64,000 nt of DNA, taken from NCBI GenBank assembly GCA_937942875.1, contig CALEBT010000038.1, positions 27,379 through 91,378 of the forward strand, written 5' to 3'. The DNA comes from an uncultured Ignavibacterium sp. (GTDB taxonomy: Bacteria; Bacteroidota; Ignavibacteria; Ignavibacteriales; Ignavibacteriaceae). Below the pieces are notes generated by a model. That model worked only from the letters and a program-made list of their open reading frames with translations. It was not told the DNA's origin and did no database searches. The position numbers were made by a program, and so were the translations under genes. The first letter of the stretch is position 1. Every line of letters begins with the position of its first letter. Positions 40,409-50,061 of the stretch are shown here, in pieces.

Positions 40409-40963
40409 ATGGATAATTTTTTTGAAGTTTTAATTTATTTAATAATAATTATTTCTTTTCTGAGTTCACTTTTTAAGAAGAAAGAACAACCTAAAACTAC
40501 TCAGAAACCTCAGACACCTCATCAACAGAGTAAGTCTGATGGTTTTTCGGAATTTGAATCTGAGCCTGTTGAAGTTGAGTCTTCAGGATATGATATATTA
40601 AGTGAAATCGAAAATATTTTCAATCAGGAATTAGGAAAACCAAAGCCTAAAACTGAGAGTATTCCTAAACCTGAAGAGAGAATAAAAGATCGCTCTCTTG
40701 AACAAGAAAGTGTAAACTATGATAAGTTTGATCTCGAAAAGAAAGTTGCTCTCGATACTCAGAAAAGATTCCAACGTAGAGAAATAAAAGTAGATTCAAG
40801 GACAGAAAAAGCAGCCTTAATGTTTGAAGAACTATCGAAAAAACAAAGAGCTAAAACTCATATTAATCATCCACTGATAAAAAAGATTAAAAATCCTTTG
40901 TTGATTAAAGAATATATCCTTGTATCTGAAATACTTAATAAACCTCTCGCTCTTCGTAAATGA
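40409..40963 (+). CDS. Conserved-looking single-TM hypothetical protein downstream of floA
   Basis: N-terminal TM, Pro/Gln/Glu-rich linker, C-terminal HINHPLIKKIKNPLLIKEYILVSEILNKPLALRK; 4-nt overlap with helicase gene. Confidence 0.65.
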   Translation: MDNFFEVLIYLIIIISFLSSLFKKKEQPKTTQKPQTPHQQSKSDGFSEFESEPVEVESSGYDILSEIENIFNQELGKPKPKTESIPKPEERIKDRSLEQESVNYDKFDLEKKVALDTQKRFQRREIKVDSRTEKAALMFEELSKKQRAKTHINHPLIKKIKNPLLIKEYILVSEILNKPLALRK

Positions 40964-42957
40964 TCGAAAATAAAATTCAGTTAAAAAAAATATCTTTAGC
41001 GGGAACATCAAAATTTTTTGATGAGTCCCGCTTTAAGATTAACTATAAAGAGTTACTGAATAACTCCCAGTTTGAGGCTGTAAGATCTACCGAAGGAGCA
41101 TATTTATTGATTGCTGGTGCTGGAACTGGTAAAACAAGAACATTGGTTTACAGAGTTGCCCGACTTATAGAGATGGGATATGATCCATATTCGATACTTC
41201 TTTTGACTTTCACAAGAAAAGCTGCCAACGAAATGCTGAAAAGAGCTTCTTTGTTATTGGATGACAGATGTTCAAAAATAAGAGGCGGTACTTTTCATTC
41301 ATTCGCCAATCTGGTGCTCAGAAAATATCATAAGGCAGTAGGACTTGATTCCAATTTTACAATTCTTGATCAGGGAGATAGTGAAGATGTAATAAATTTA
41401 ATTCGCTCTCAGAGTAAATTTATTTCTAATGAAAAACGTTTTCCAAATAAACAAACTTTAGCCAAAGTTTACAGTCTATCAATAAATACGAATAAGAATA
41501 TTTCTGAGATAATTGAAGAGAATTATCCTCATTTTATTTCACTTCTTGATAAAATCCTTGAAATTGAAAAGATTTATAAAGAGTATAAAAGAAAAAATAA
41601 CCTTTTAGATTATGATGACTTGCTTATTTATCTGAGAGATTTTTTATTCAGCGAGTCTCCAGCTGCAAAATCGCTTCAATCAGAAATTCGGTTTTTGATG
41701 GTTGATGAATATCAGGATACAAATCACATTCAGGCTGAAATTGTGCAAGGATTGGCTGCTCATCATAAAAACGTAATGGTAGTCGGAGATGACTCTCAAT
41801 CAATCTATTCTTTTCGTGGAGCTGATTTTTATAACATAATTCAATTCCCTAAATTATTCGATGATGTGAAAATTATAAAACTCGAGGAAAACTACAGAAG
41901 TTATCAGTCCATTCTCGATTTTGCCAACCGAATTATCAGAGCAGCTCTTGATAAATATGAAAAGAATCTCTTTTCAAGACGAGGTAGTGGAAATCTTCCA
42001 CAAGTAATTGCTACAGTTACCGAAAATCTTCAATCAAAATTTATTGTTGAAAAAATTCTTGAATTGCGGGAAGAAGGAGTAAAGCTGAACGATATAGCAA
42101 TCCTGTTTCGATCTTCATTTCATTCTTTTGATTTAGAACTTGAACTCTCAAAAGCAAATATTCCTTTTCAAAAATTCGGTGGAATGAAATTTATTGAGTC
42201 TGCTCATATCAAAGATGTTATTGCTTTTTTGAGAATAGTTGAAAATCCTAAAGATATTATTTCCTGGTATCGGATATTGCTTCTGCACGAGGGTATCGGA
42301 CCTAAAACAGCTCAGAGGATTCTTGATGATATTGCCGCCGGTAAATTAAATTCGAAGCACGAACCAGAAGAGAAAATTAAATCAAAATATGAAAAGGTTG
42401 CACCTTTGTTTTATTTAATTTATGAAATTTCGAAACCTAAATTTCAACCTTCAGAAATTCTGCAAAAAGTCTTGTATTATTATGACGAATTATTTAAAAT
42501 CAATTATGATGATTGGAATAAACGTAGAAAAGATCTTGATATTTTTCAGAATATAGTTGAAAATTATGCCGACCTGGATAGTCTGCTATCTGATTTAGCA
42601 ATTGAACCAATAATTGATTCAGTGGTAGATATTGAACCAGAAAATAAAGAAAATGAGTTTGTTACGTTATCAACCATTCATTCTGCAAAAGGATTGGAGT
42701 GGGATACTGTTTTTATTATTCACGCAGTTGAAGGTTATTTCCCATCCAGCAGAAACGCAGATAAAATTGAACAAATTGAAGAAGAAAGAAGACTGATGTA
42801 TGTTGCAGTTACACGAGCTAAAAATAATTTATTTATTTTATATCCAATGAATTTATTTGACCGTGAAGCAGGCAGAACTTTTTCAAAACCTTCACGATTT
42901 TTATCAGACCTTTCTCCGGATATTGCAGAAGGTTTTTTACTGGAATCAGAATTTTAA
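40960..42957 (+). CDS. UvrD/PcrA/Rep family ATP-dependent DNA helicase
   Basis: LLIAGAGTGKTRTLVYRVARLIE; VDEYQDTNHIQ; GDDSQSIYSFRGAD; TIHSAKGLEWDTVFIIHAVEG; VAVTRAK. Confidence 0.95.
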   Translation: MIENKIQLKKISLAGTSKFFDESRFKINYKELLNNSQFEAVRSTEGAYLLIAGAGTGKTRTLVYRVARLIEMGYDPYSILLLTFTRKAANEMLKRASLLLDDRCSKIRGGTFHSFANLVLRKYHKAVGLDSNFTILDQGDSEDVINLIRSQSKFISNEKRFPNKQTLAKVYSLSINTNKNISEIIEENYPHFISLLDKILEIEKIYKEYKRKNNLLDYDDLLIYLRDFLFSESPAAKSLQSEIRFLMVDEYQDTNHIQAEIVQGLAAHHKNVMVVGDDSQSIYSFRGADFYNIIQFPKLFDDVKIIKLEENYRSYQSILDFANRIIRAALDKYEKNLFSRRGSGNLPQVIATVTENLQSKFIVEKILELREEGVKLNDIAILFRSSFHSFDLELELSKANIPFQKFGGMKFIESAHIKDVIAFLRIVENPKDIISWYRILLLHEGIGPKTAQRILDDIAAGKLNSKHEPEEKIKSKYEKVAPLFYLIYEISKPKFQPSEILQKVLYYYDELFKINYDDWNKRRKDLDIFQNIVENYADLDSLLSDLAIEPIIDSVVDIEPENKENEFVTLSTIHSAKGLEWDTVFIIHAVEGYFPSSRNADKIEQIEEERRLMYVAVTRAKNNLFILYPMNLFDREAGRTFSKPSRFLSDLSPDIAEGFLLESEF

Positions 42958-42972
42958 TAAAGGAATTATACT

Positions 42973-44742
42973 ATGAAAAACTTATTCAAAAACTTTTTTC
43001 TAATTATACTTTTATTTTCAAGCATTGTTTTCTCACAAACTGTTAAGGTCAAAATTATCGAAACAAGTGATGTTCACGGTGCAATTTTCCCATATAATTT
43101 TTTAACTGACAAGCCTGCAAATTCTTCATTAGCACAAGTTATGACTTATCTTAAAGAACAACGAGCTGATACTAATCAAATTGTTTTTCTTATTGATAAT
43201 GGAGATGTTCTTCAGGGAAATCCGGCTATTTACTACATTAACTTTGAAAAAAAGGATGGCATTCATCTTTTAGCTGATATAATGAATTATATGGAATATG
43301 ATGCCGCAACTGTTGGAAATCACGACTTTGACCCAGGTCCCGAAGTTTACAATAGATTCAGGAAAGATACTAATTTCGATTTGCTTGCTGCCAATGCAAT
43401 TGATGAATCAACAAATAAACCTTATTTCAAACCATATACTACTATCGAACGTGGAGGAATCAAAATAGCAGTTTTTGGAATGATAACTCCTTACGTACCG
43501 AACTGGCTTCCGGAAAAACTTTACAAAGGAATTCGTTTCGAAGATATGGTTCAGACTGCAAAAGAATGGGTAAAGAAAATCAGAGCCTGGGAACAGCCGG
43601 ATTTATTGATTGGATTATTTCACTCCGGTGTTGATGCAAACTACGCTGGTCAAAATAATGAAACATATAAAAATGAAAATGCTTCTGAATTAGTTGCAAA
43701 ACTTGTCCCGGGATTTGATATTGTTTTCGTTGGACACGATCATCAGGGTCATAATTACTCCATCCGGAACGTTGAAGATGGGAAGGTTTTAATTTTAGGC
43801 ACTCAGGCTAATGCTCGTACTCTCGCTGTTGCTAATGTTAACTTAGAGTTTGATAAACATTGTGGTTTCTTTGATATAAAAGAAAAAAATGGTGAAATAG
43901 TAGAAGTAAAAAACTATCCACCAGATAAAGATTTTTTGGACAGATACCAAAATTTATTTAAAGAAATTAATGAATATTCCTCTCAAAAAATTGGAATAAA
44001 CAAATCTGAAATCAAATCCGCTGATGCTTTGTTCGGACCTGCAATTGCAACTGACTTAATAAATCAAATTCAATTAGAAATCTCTGAAGCAGATGTTTCT
44101 TTCACCCCACCTTTTTCATTTAATGATGTTATTGGCATCGGAGATATACATATTCGAGATTTATTCAGTCTTTTGAGATACGAGAATTATCTTTACACAA
44201 TGGAATTAACAGGAAAAGAAATTAAAGATTATCTTGAATATTCCTATGGAAACTGGTTAAATCAAATGAAAGATGAGAACGACCATCTTTTAAGATTTAA
44301 GAAGAATGAAAAAGGAGAATTAGTTTATTCTAACAGAACAAACTCCCCTGAGTTATTTGAAAGATTTTATAATTATGATTGCGCAGCTGGAATTGATTAT
44401 ATTGTTGATATAACCAAACCAATCGGTGAAAGAGTGATTATTGAAAAATTAAGCGATGGCAGAAAATTTAATACCGACGGGAAATACAAAGTTGCAATAA
44501 ATTCTTACAGAGGAAGCGGTGGTGGCGGACATTTAACATCCGGAGCAGGAATTCCAAAAGAAGAACTTAGTAAAAGAATTCTAAAATCAACAGATACAGA
44601 TTTCAGATATTATGTCATTGAATACATAAAAGAAAAGAAAGTTATTGAACCAAAACTCTTTAAAAACTGGGAAATTGTTCCCGAAAACCTCTGGAAAAAA
44701 GGTAAAGAAAAAGATTATCAAATATTATTCGGAAAAAATTAG
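42973..44742 (+). CDS. Secreted bifunctional metallophosphatase/5'-nucleotidase
   Basis: Signal peptide; IIETSDVHGAIFPY; NGDVLQGNP; VGNHDFD; GHDHQGH; 5'-nucleotidase C-terminal domain YRGSGGGGHL. Confidence 0.92.
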   Translation: MKNLFKNFFLIILLFSSIVFSQTVKVKIIETSDVHGAIFPYNFLTDKPANSSLAQVMTYLKEQRADTNQIVFLIDNGDVLQGNPAIYYINFEKKDGIHLLADIMNYMEYDAATVGNHDFDPGPEVYNRFRKDTNFDLLAANAIDESTNKPYFKPYTTIERGGIKIAVFGMITPYVPNWLPEKLYKGIRFEDMVQTAKEWVKKIRAWEQPDLLIGLFHSGVDANYAGQNNETYKNENASELVAKLVPGFDIVFVGHDHQGHNYSIRNVEDGKVLILGTQANARTLAVANVNLEFDKHCGFFDIKEKNGEIVEVKNYPPDKDFLDRYQNLFKEINEYSSQKIGINKSEIKSADALFGPAIATDLINQIQLEISEADVSFTPPFSFNDVIGIGDIHIRDLFSLLRYENYLYTMELTGKEIKDYLEYSYGNWLNQMKDENDHLLRFKKNEKGELVYSNRTNSPELFERFYNYDCAAGIDYIVDITKPIGERVIIEKLSDGRKFNTDGKYKVAINSYRGSGGGGHLTSGAGIPKEELSKRILKSTDTDFRYYVIEYIKEKKVIEPKLFKNWEIVPENLWKKGKEKDYQILFGKN

Positions 44743-44754
44743 TAAGAGAATTTA

Positions 44755-46047
44755 ATGGATTTCACAAATAGTAATAATTTATTTTCAGAAGCAAAGAGAT
44801 ACATACCAGGTGGCGTAAATTCACCTGTAAGAGCATTCAAATCAGTTGGGGGTAATCCGGTATTTTTTGAAAGAGGTGTTGGGTCTAAAATGTATGATGT
44901 AGATGGAAATGAATTCATTGATTACATCGGAAGTTGGGGACCTCATCTTTTCGGACATAATCCACCATTCATAAAAAGTGCTTTGATAGAGGCTATTGAT
45001 AATGGAACAAGCTTCGGTGCTCCCAATGAATTGGAAGTAAAAATGGCAAAAATTATAAAAGAATTGGTTCCATCAGTTGAACTTGTCAGAATGGTAAATA
45101 GCGGAACAGAAGCAACAATGTCTGCAATTCGTGTTGCTCGTGCTTATACCAACAAAGAGAAAATTATAAAATTTGAAGGCTGCTATCACGGACACGCTGA
45201 TTATTTTCTCATCAAAGCTGGAAGCGGCGCACTGACGCTCGGTGTTCCGACTTCGCCCGGAGTTACAAAAAGTAATGCTGCTGATACTTTGCTTGCTGAT
45301 TTCAATAATATTGAATCTGTCAAGAATTTAATTAATCAAAATAAAGATAATATTGCTGCAATAATTATTGAGCCTATTGCAGGCAATATGGGCGTTATAA
45401 AAGCAGACGAAAATTTTTTAGTTCAGCTAAGAAATCTTTGCAACGAAGAAAAAATAGTTTTAATATTTGATGAAGTGATGTCTGGTTTTAGAGTTGCTGC
45501 AGGCGGTGCTCAGGAAATTTTAGGTATTGAACCGGACTTAACTACTTTTGGAAAAATTATTGGCGGCGGATTGCCTGTTGGTGCATTCGGCGGTAAAAAG
45601 GCAATTATGCAAATGATTGCACCCGAGGGTCAAGTTTACCAGGCAGGAACTTTGAGCGGAAATCCACTTGCAATGGCGGCTGGATATGCTGCATTATCGT
45701 ATATAAAAGAACATCCCGAAATTTATGTTCAACTTGAAAAGAACTCTTCTTATCTTGAACAAGGATTTAAAGAAAATCTTAAAAAACTTAATAAAAATTT
45801 TGCCATCAACAGAGTTGGTTCAATGTTGTGTATGTTTTTCACAGAAGCTGAAGTTAATGATTATAAAAGTGCTGTTTCTTCAAATACAGAGTTATATGCA
45901 AAATATTTTCACGAAATGCTTAATGCTGGAATTTATTTACCTCCTGCTCAATTTGAAGCTATGTTTATATCAACTGTTCATTCATTAAACGATTTAGATA
46001 ATACTATCAAAGCTCATTATAATTCACTTAAAAAAGTTATAAACTAA
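44755..46047 (+). CDS. hemL: Glutamate-1-semialdehyde 2,1-aminomutase
   Basis: [66 protein letters not shown]. Confidence 0.96.
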   Translation: MDFTNSNNLFSEAKRYIPGGVNSPVRAFKSVGGNPVFFERGVGSKMYDVDGNEFIDYIGSWGPHLFGHNPPFIKSALIEAIDNGTSFGAPNELEVKMAKIIKELVPSVELVRMVNSGTEATMSAIRVARAYTNKEKIIKFEGCYHGHADYFLIKAGSGALTLGVPTSPGVTKSNAADTLLADFNNIESVKNLINQNKDNIAAIIIEPIAGNMGVIKADENFLVQLRNLCNEEKIVLIFDEVMSGFRVAAGGAQEILGIEPDLTTFGKIIGGGLPVGAFGGKKAIMQMIAPEGQVYQAGTLSGNPLAMAAGYAALSYIKEHPEIYVQLEKNSSYLEQGFKENLKKLNKNFAINRVGSMLCMFFTEAEVNDYKSAVSSNTELYAKYFHEMLNAGIYLPPAQFEAMFISTVHSLNDLDNTIKAHYNSLKKVIN

Positions 46048-46061
46048 ATGGAGTTAAACTG

Positions 46062-48914
46062 ATGATTAAAAAGTTGAATTCAGTTCAAGGGGTGATTTTA
46101 ATTATTTTGGTTCTTTTAACTTTTTCAAATACTTACTCTATTGAAAGAGTTTTAGAAAAGAACGGGGTTAAATACCTTTCAAATACATTGATTATTAAAC
46201 TTAAAAATCAACCAATCATTCTATCAGACAAATCAGTTTTACTTCCACAAAGTACTTCTCAATTTTTACAGACTTATGGAATTAAATCGTCGAGAGCATT
46301 ATTCCCTAATAAAGTCAATGAATCTTCTTCGACTATTGGGAGAATTATTGAACTGAAATATGAATCAGATGAAGATCCGTTCTTCATTTCATCAAAACTG
46401 TCCAAAATTGATTTATTTGAGTGGATTGAACCAAGATTTATTTATGAATTCAGTTTTACTCCGAATGATCCTTCATATAATCAGCAGTATGCGCTTACAA
46501 GAATCAATGCAGCACAAGCGTGGGATATTAGCCAAGGTGATACGTCAATTGCTATCGGAATAGTTGATACAGGCGTTGATTGGGATCATCCGGATTTGGA
46601 AGCTAATATCTGGATTAACTGGAATGAAATTCCAAATAACGGAATAGACGATGATAATAATGGATTCATTGATGATATACGTGGCTGGGATTTTGGAGGA
46701 TTGAATGGTACTCCAGATAACAATCCAATGGAAGACCAACCTGACCACGGAACTCACGTTGCCGGAATTGCTTCAGCAGTTACTAATAATGGAATCGGAG
46801 TTGCATCTATCGGATTTAAATGCAAAGTAATGGCTATCAAAACTACCAGAAACGATATGAGAGGACCTAACGGGCCTTACGTTATTTTTGGTTATGAAGG
46901 AATAGTATATGCAACAGACAACGGTGCAAAAGTCGTCAATTGCAGTTGGGGCGGTAGTGGTTTTTCTATGTATGGACAAGAGGTAATTTCGTATGCAACT
47001 TCAAGAAATTCTTTAGTTGTCTGCGCGGCCGGTAACAGTAATTCAAATGAACCTTTTTATCCTGCATCGTATAAAGGTGCTTTATCAGTTGCATCAACAA
47101 CCAACACAGATACACGTTCTTCATTTTCTAATTTTGGTAAAACAATTGACGTCAGTGCTCCGGGAAGTAATATTTACAATACGTGGCAAAACAATACTTA
47201 TGCAACATTAAGCGGCACCTCTATGGCCTCTCCCCTTGCTGCAGGATTAGCTGGATTAACAAAAGCCAGATTTCCTGATTATAATGCACTACAAATCGGA
47301 GAGCAAATCAGAGTTAATTGTGATGATATAAACTCTGTAAATCCAAGTTTTCAATTCCTTCTTGGTAAAGGAAGAATAAATGCCTTTAAAACTTTAAACA
47401 ATACAAATTCCAAATCAGTAAGAGCAATTGAAGTTACTTTTTCTGATGAACAGCCGGGTGGAAACGGCGATGGTATTTTCCAGTCAGGTGAAACTATTAC
47501 TGTTGCAATAGTTTTTATGAATTACCTTTCCCCTACTTCAAATCTTTCTGTACAATTGGAATCAAGGACTTCTTACTCAACAGTTCAAAACGGCACATTA
47601 AATGCAGGTGCTATAAATACCTTGCAAGAGTTTAACAATTTTAATAATAAATTCACTTTCCAGATTTCTAATACAACTCCGCAAAATTCTCTTGTTAATT
47701 TCCTTTTAAGATACACAGACGGAAACTATAATGACTTTCAATGGATAGAGGTTATTGCAAATCCAACATATGCTACTCAAAGCGGGAATAATGTTAAACT
47801 TACAATTACCTCGAAAGGTACACTGGCTTTTAATGATTATCCCAATAACACACAAGGACAGGGATTTAAGTATCAGAATTCAAGTAATCAGCTTTTTGAA
47901 GGTGCCTTAATACTCGGTACTTCGGCACAAAGAATTTCTGATGCTGCCAGAGGTACAAATCAATCAGCGCAGAATAATGATTTTGCAGTTGTTCAACCTT
48001 TTACATTGAAAATCCCCGGGAATATTGCTGATGTAGAAGGTAGTGCAGTTTTTAATGATAATAATGCCGGAATTAATAAAATCGGAATTACAACAAAACT
48101 AAAGTCTTATTCTTTTTCTCAAAATCCTTATGAAGATTTTATAATTCTTGATTATACATTTATAAATAATACAACTTCTATAATCAACAATCTCTATGCT
48201 GGATTATTTTTCGACTGGGATATGGTTGATGGAAATGGCGATATTACAAATTGGGATACAAATCTAAAATATGGTATTACAAGAAACACCGCTAATCAAA
48301 ACTTAAATTGGGTTGGAGTCGGTTTAATTTCTGCAGAGAATTTTGGTTTTTATGCAATAAAAAATGATAGCGGTGATGGTGGTTTTGGTATTTATGATGG
48401 CTTTGCAGACCACGAAAAATGGCTTGCAATTTCAAATGGAGTCGGCAAACAAAACGCCGGACCTGGTGATGTATCTCAGGTTATTTCTTCAGGACCTTAC
48501 TCAATAAATGCTGGCGATAGCATCAGAGTTGCCTTTGCCATTGCTGGCGGGATGAATAAACAGGCTTTAGATTTAGCTATTCAAAGTGCCAGATTAAAAT
48601 ACCAGCAGATTTTAACTAATATTGAATCAGAATCTGAATACAGTCCCCTGTCATTCAGATTAGAACAAAACTATCCTAACCCATTCAATCCTTCAACAAA
48701 AATCAGCTGGCAACAACCTAGTAATGGTTTTGTTTCGATAAAATTATTTAATGCTCTCGGAGAAGAAGTTGATACAATAATTGAAGGTTTATATGAAGCA
48801 GGTCTTCATTCTAAATTATACATTATAAATTCAACATTACCTTCAGGAATTTATTTCTATCAATTGCGAGCCGGTGATTTCATCGAAACAAAGAAAATGG
48901 TTCTGCTCCGTTGA
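46062..48914 (+). CDS. Secreted S8 subtilisin-like serine peptidase with T9SS C-terminal sorting domain
   Basis: GIVDTGVDWDHPDLEAN; HGTHVAGIA; LSGTSMASPLAAGL; C-terminus NYPNPFNPSTKISW...GIYFYQLRAGDFIETKKMVLLR. Confidence 0.93.
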   Translation: MIKKLNSVQGVILIILVLLTFSNTYSIERVLEKNGVKYLSNTLIIKLKNQPIILSDKSVLLPQSTSQFLQTYGIKSSRALFPNKVNESSSTIGRIIELKYESDEDPFFISSKLSKIDLFEWIEPRFIYEFSFTPNDPSYNQQYALTRINAAQAWDISQGDTSIAIGIVDTGVDWDHPDLEANIWINWNEIPNNGIDDDNNGFIDDIRGWDFGGLNGTPDNNPMEDQPDHGTHVAGIASAVTNNGIGVASIGFKCKVMAIKTTRNDMRGPNGPYVIFGYEGIVYATDNGAKVVNCSWGGSGFSMYGQEVISYATSRNSLVVCAAGNSNSNEPFYPASYKGALSVASTTNTDTRSSFSNFGKTIDVSAPGSNIYNTWQNNTYATLSGTSMASPLAAGLAGLTKARFPDYNALQIGEQIRVNCDDINSVNPSFQFLLGKGRINAFKTLNNTNSKSVRAIEVTFSDEQPGGNGDGIFQSGETITVAIVFMNYLSPTSNLSVQLESRTSYSTVQNGTLNAGAINTLQEFNNFNNKFTFQISNTTPQNSLVNFLLRYTDGNYNDFQWIEVIANPTYATQSGNNVKLTITSKGTLAFNDYPNNTQGQGFKYQNSSNQLFEGALILGTSAQRISDAARGTNQSAQNNDFAVVQPFTLKIPGNIADVEGSAVFNDNNAGINKIGITTKLKSYSFSQNPYEDFIILDYTFINNTTSIINNLYAGLFFDWDMVDGNGDITNWDTNLKYGITRNTANQNLNWVGVGLISAENFGFYAIKNDSGDGGFGIYDGFADHEKWLAISNGVGKQNAGPGDVSQVISSGPYSINAGDSIRVAFAIAGGMNKQALDLAIQSARLKYQQILTNIESESEYSPLSFRLEQNYPNPFNPSTKISWQQPSNGFVSIKLFNALGEEVDTIIEGLYEAGLHSKLYIINSTLPSGIYFYQLRAGDFIETKKMVLLR

Positions 48915-48921
48915 TTGATTT

Positions 48922-49767
48922 ATGAAAAATCCTCCTGAACATCTTAAAGGAATTTTTGCAGTATTTTTAACTGCCCTTCTTTGGAGTTCAGGAGGATTAT
49001 TCATCAAACTGATTTCTCTAACACCAATGCAAATATCTTTTTTCCGATGTTTGATAGCTGCATTAGTATTTCTGATAATATTCAAATCGAAAATTCTCAA
49101 ACTAAATCCTTTAGCTTTGCTTAATTCTTTTTCTTATGCGATTGTATTGATATTATTTGTTTATGCGACCAAAACAACTACTGCAGCTAATGCAATTTTT
49201 CTTCAATCTACAGCACCTATCTATGTTTTAATTTTTGAACCAATTCTCACAAAAATCAAATACGAAAGAATTAATATCATAACTATTTCTATTTGTTTCA
49301 TTGGAATGATTTTATTCTTTGTTGGAGAATTATCGCCAGGAGATATAAATGGCAACTTTGCTGCATTATTAGCCGGGGTTGCATTTGCTGCTTTTTTCCT
49401 TGGAATGAAAAAGAATGAAGGGAAATTCGGAGAAGCATCAATTTTTTATGGAAATATTTTAGTTACTCTTTTCTGTACTCCATTTATAATTGAGCTGCAA
49501 ACAGTAAACAGTTCTGATTTAGCGATGGTTTCTTTTCTAGGAGTATTCCAGATAGCAATTCCATATGCTTTATTCAACTTTGGAATAAAAAGAATTAAAG
49601 CGGTTGAAGCATCAATTATTTCAATGTTTGAACCAGTACTTAATCCAATCTGGGTATTTTTTGGTTACGGAGAAATTCCAAAAGTGAATGCGATAATTGG
49701 TGGAATTATCATCATCTCAGCAATTACGATTAAGACTATTATCTCTGCTTTAAGATATAAAAATTAA
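48922..49767 (+). CDS. EamA/DMT family transporter
   Basis: About 10 TM segments, two EamA repeats (LLWSSGGLFIKLISLTPMQISFFR; FNFGIKRIKAVEASIISMFEPVLNPIWVFF). Confidence 0.88.
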   Translation: MKNPPEHLKGIFAVFLTALLWSSGGLFIKLISLTPMQISFFRCLIAALVFLIIFKSKILKLNPLALLNSFSYAIVLILFVYATKTTTAANAIFLQSTAPIYVLIFEPILTKIKYERINIITISICFIGMILFFVGELSPGDINGNFAALLAGVAFAAFFLGMKKNEGKFGEASIFYGNILVTLFCTPFIIELQTVNSSDLAMVSFLGVFQIAIPYALFNFGIKRIKAVEASIISMFEPVLNPIWVFFGYGEIPKVNAIIGGIIIISAITIKTIISALRYKN

Positions 49768-49906
49768 CAATTTAGAATGTATAATGTATAATTTAGAATG
49801 TAGAATGTATAATTTATAATGTAGAATGTAGAATTTATAATTTGATTTTTTCATTCATCATTTAACATTTACCACTTAACACTTATAACATAAAATTCAT
49901 AACTCT
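49768..49906. repeat. AT-rich degenerate word-repeat tract (TAGAATGTATAATTTA-type plus TTTAACATTTA-type)
   Basis: TAGAATGTATAATGTATAATTTAGAATGTAGAATGTATAATTTATAATGTAGAATGTAGAATTTATAATTT followed by CATTTAACATTTACCACTTAACACTTATAACAT. Confidence 0.75.
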
Positions 49907-50013
49907 ATCATCCACTCCTTTCCCAAATCCGTTGCACCTGTGTTTTTACCACTTGGAAGCAAGCGATTATGAAAATACCTCAGTTTATAAGCAAACCAAT
50001 AAATTGGTTTTGG
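49897..50013 (-). pseudogene. Orphan C-terminal coding remnant (38 codons + stop, no start)
   Basis: Minus-strand reading PKPIYWFAYKLRYFHNRLLPSGKNTGATDLGKEWMIEL* in otherwise non-coding DNA; upstream in-frame stop at 50014-50016. Confidence 0.5.
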
Positions 50014-50061
50014 TCAGATAATTAGTGAGGATAAGAAGATATATGATTTAGGACTTTTGCT

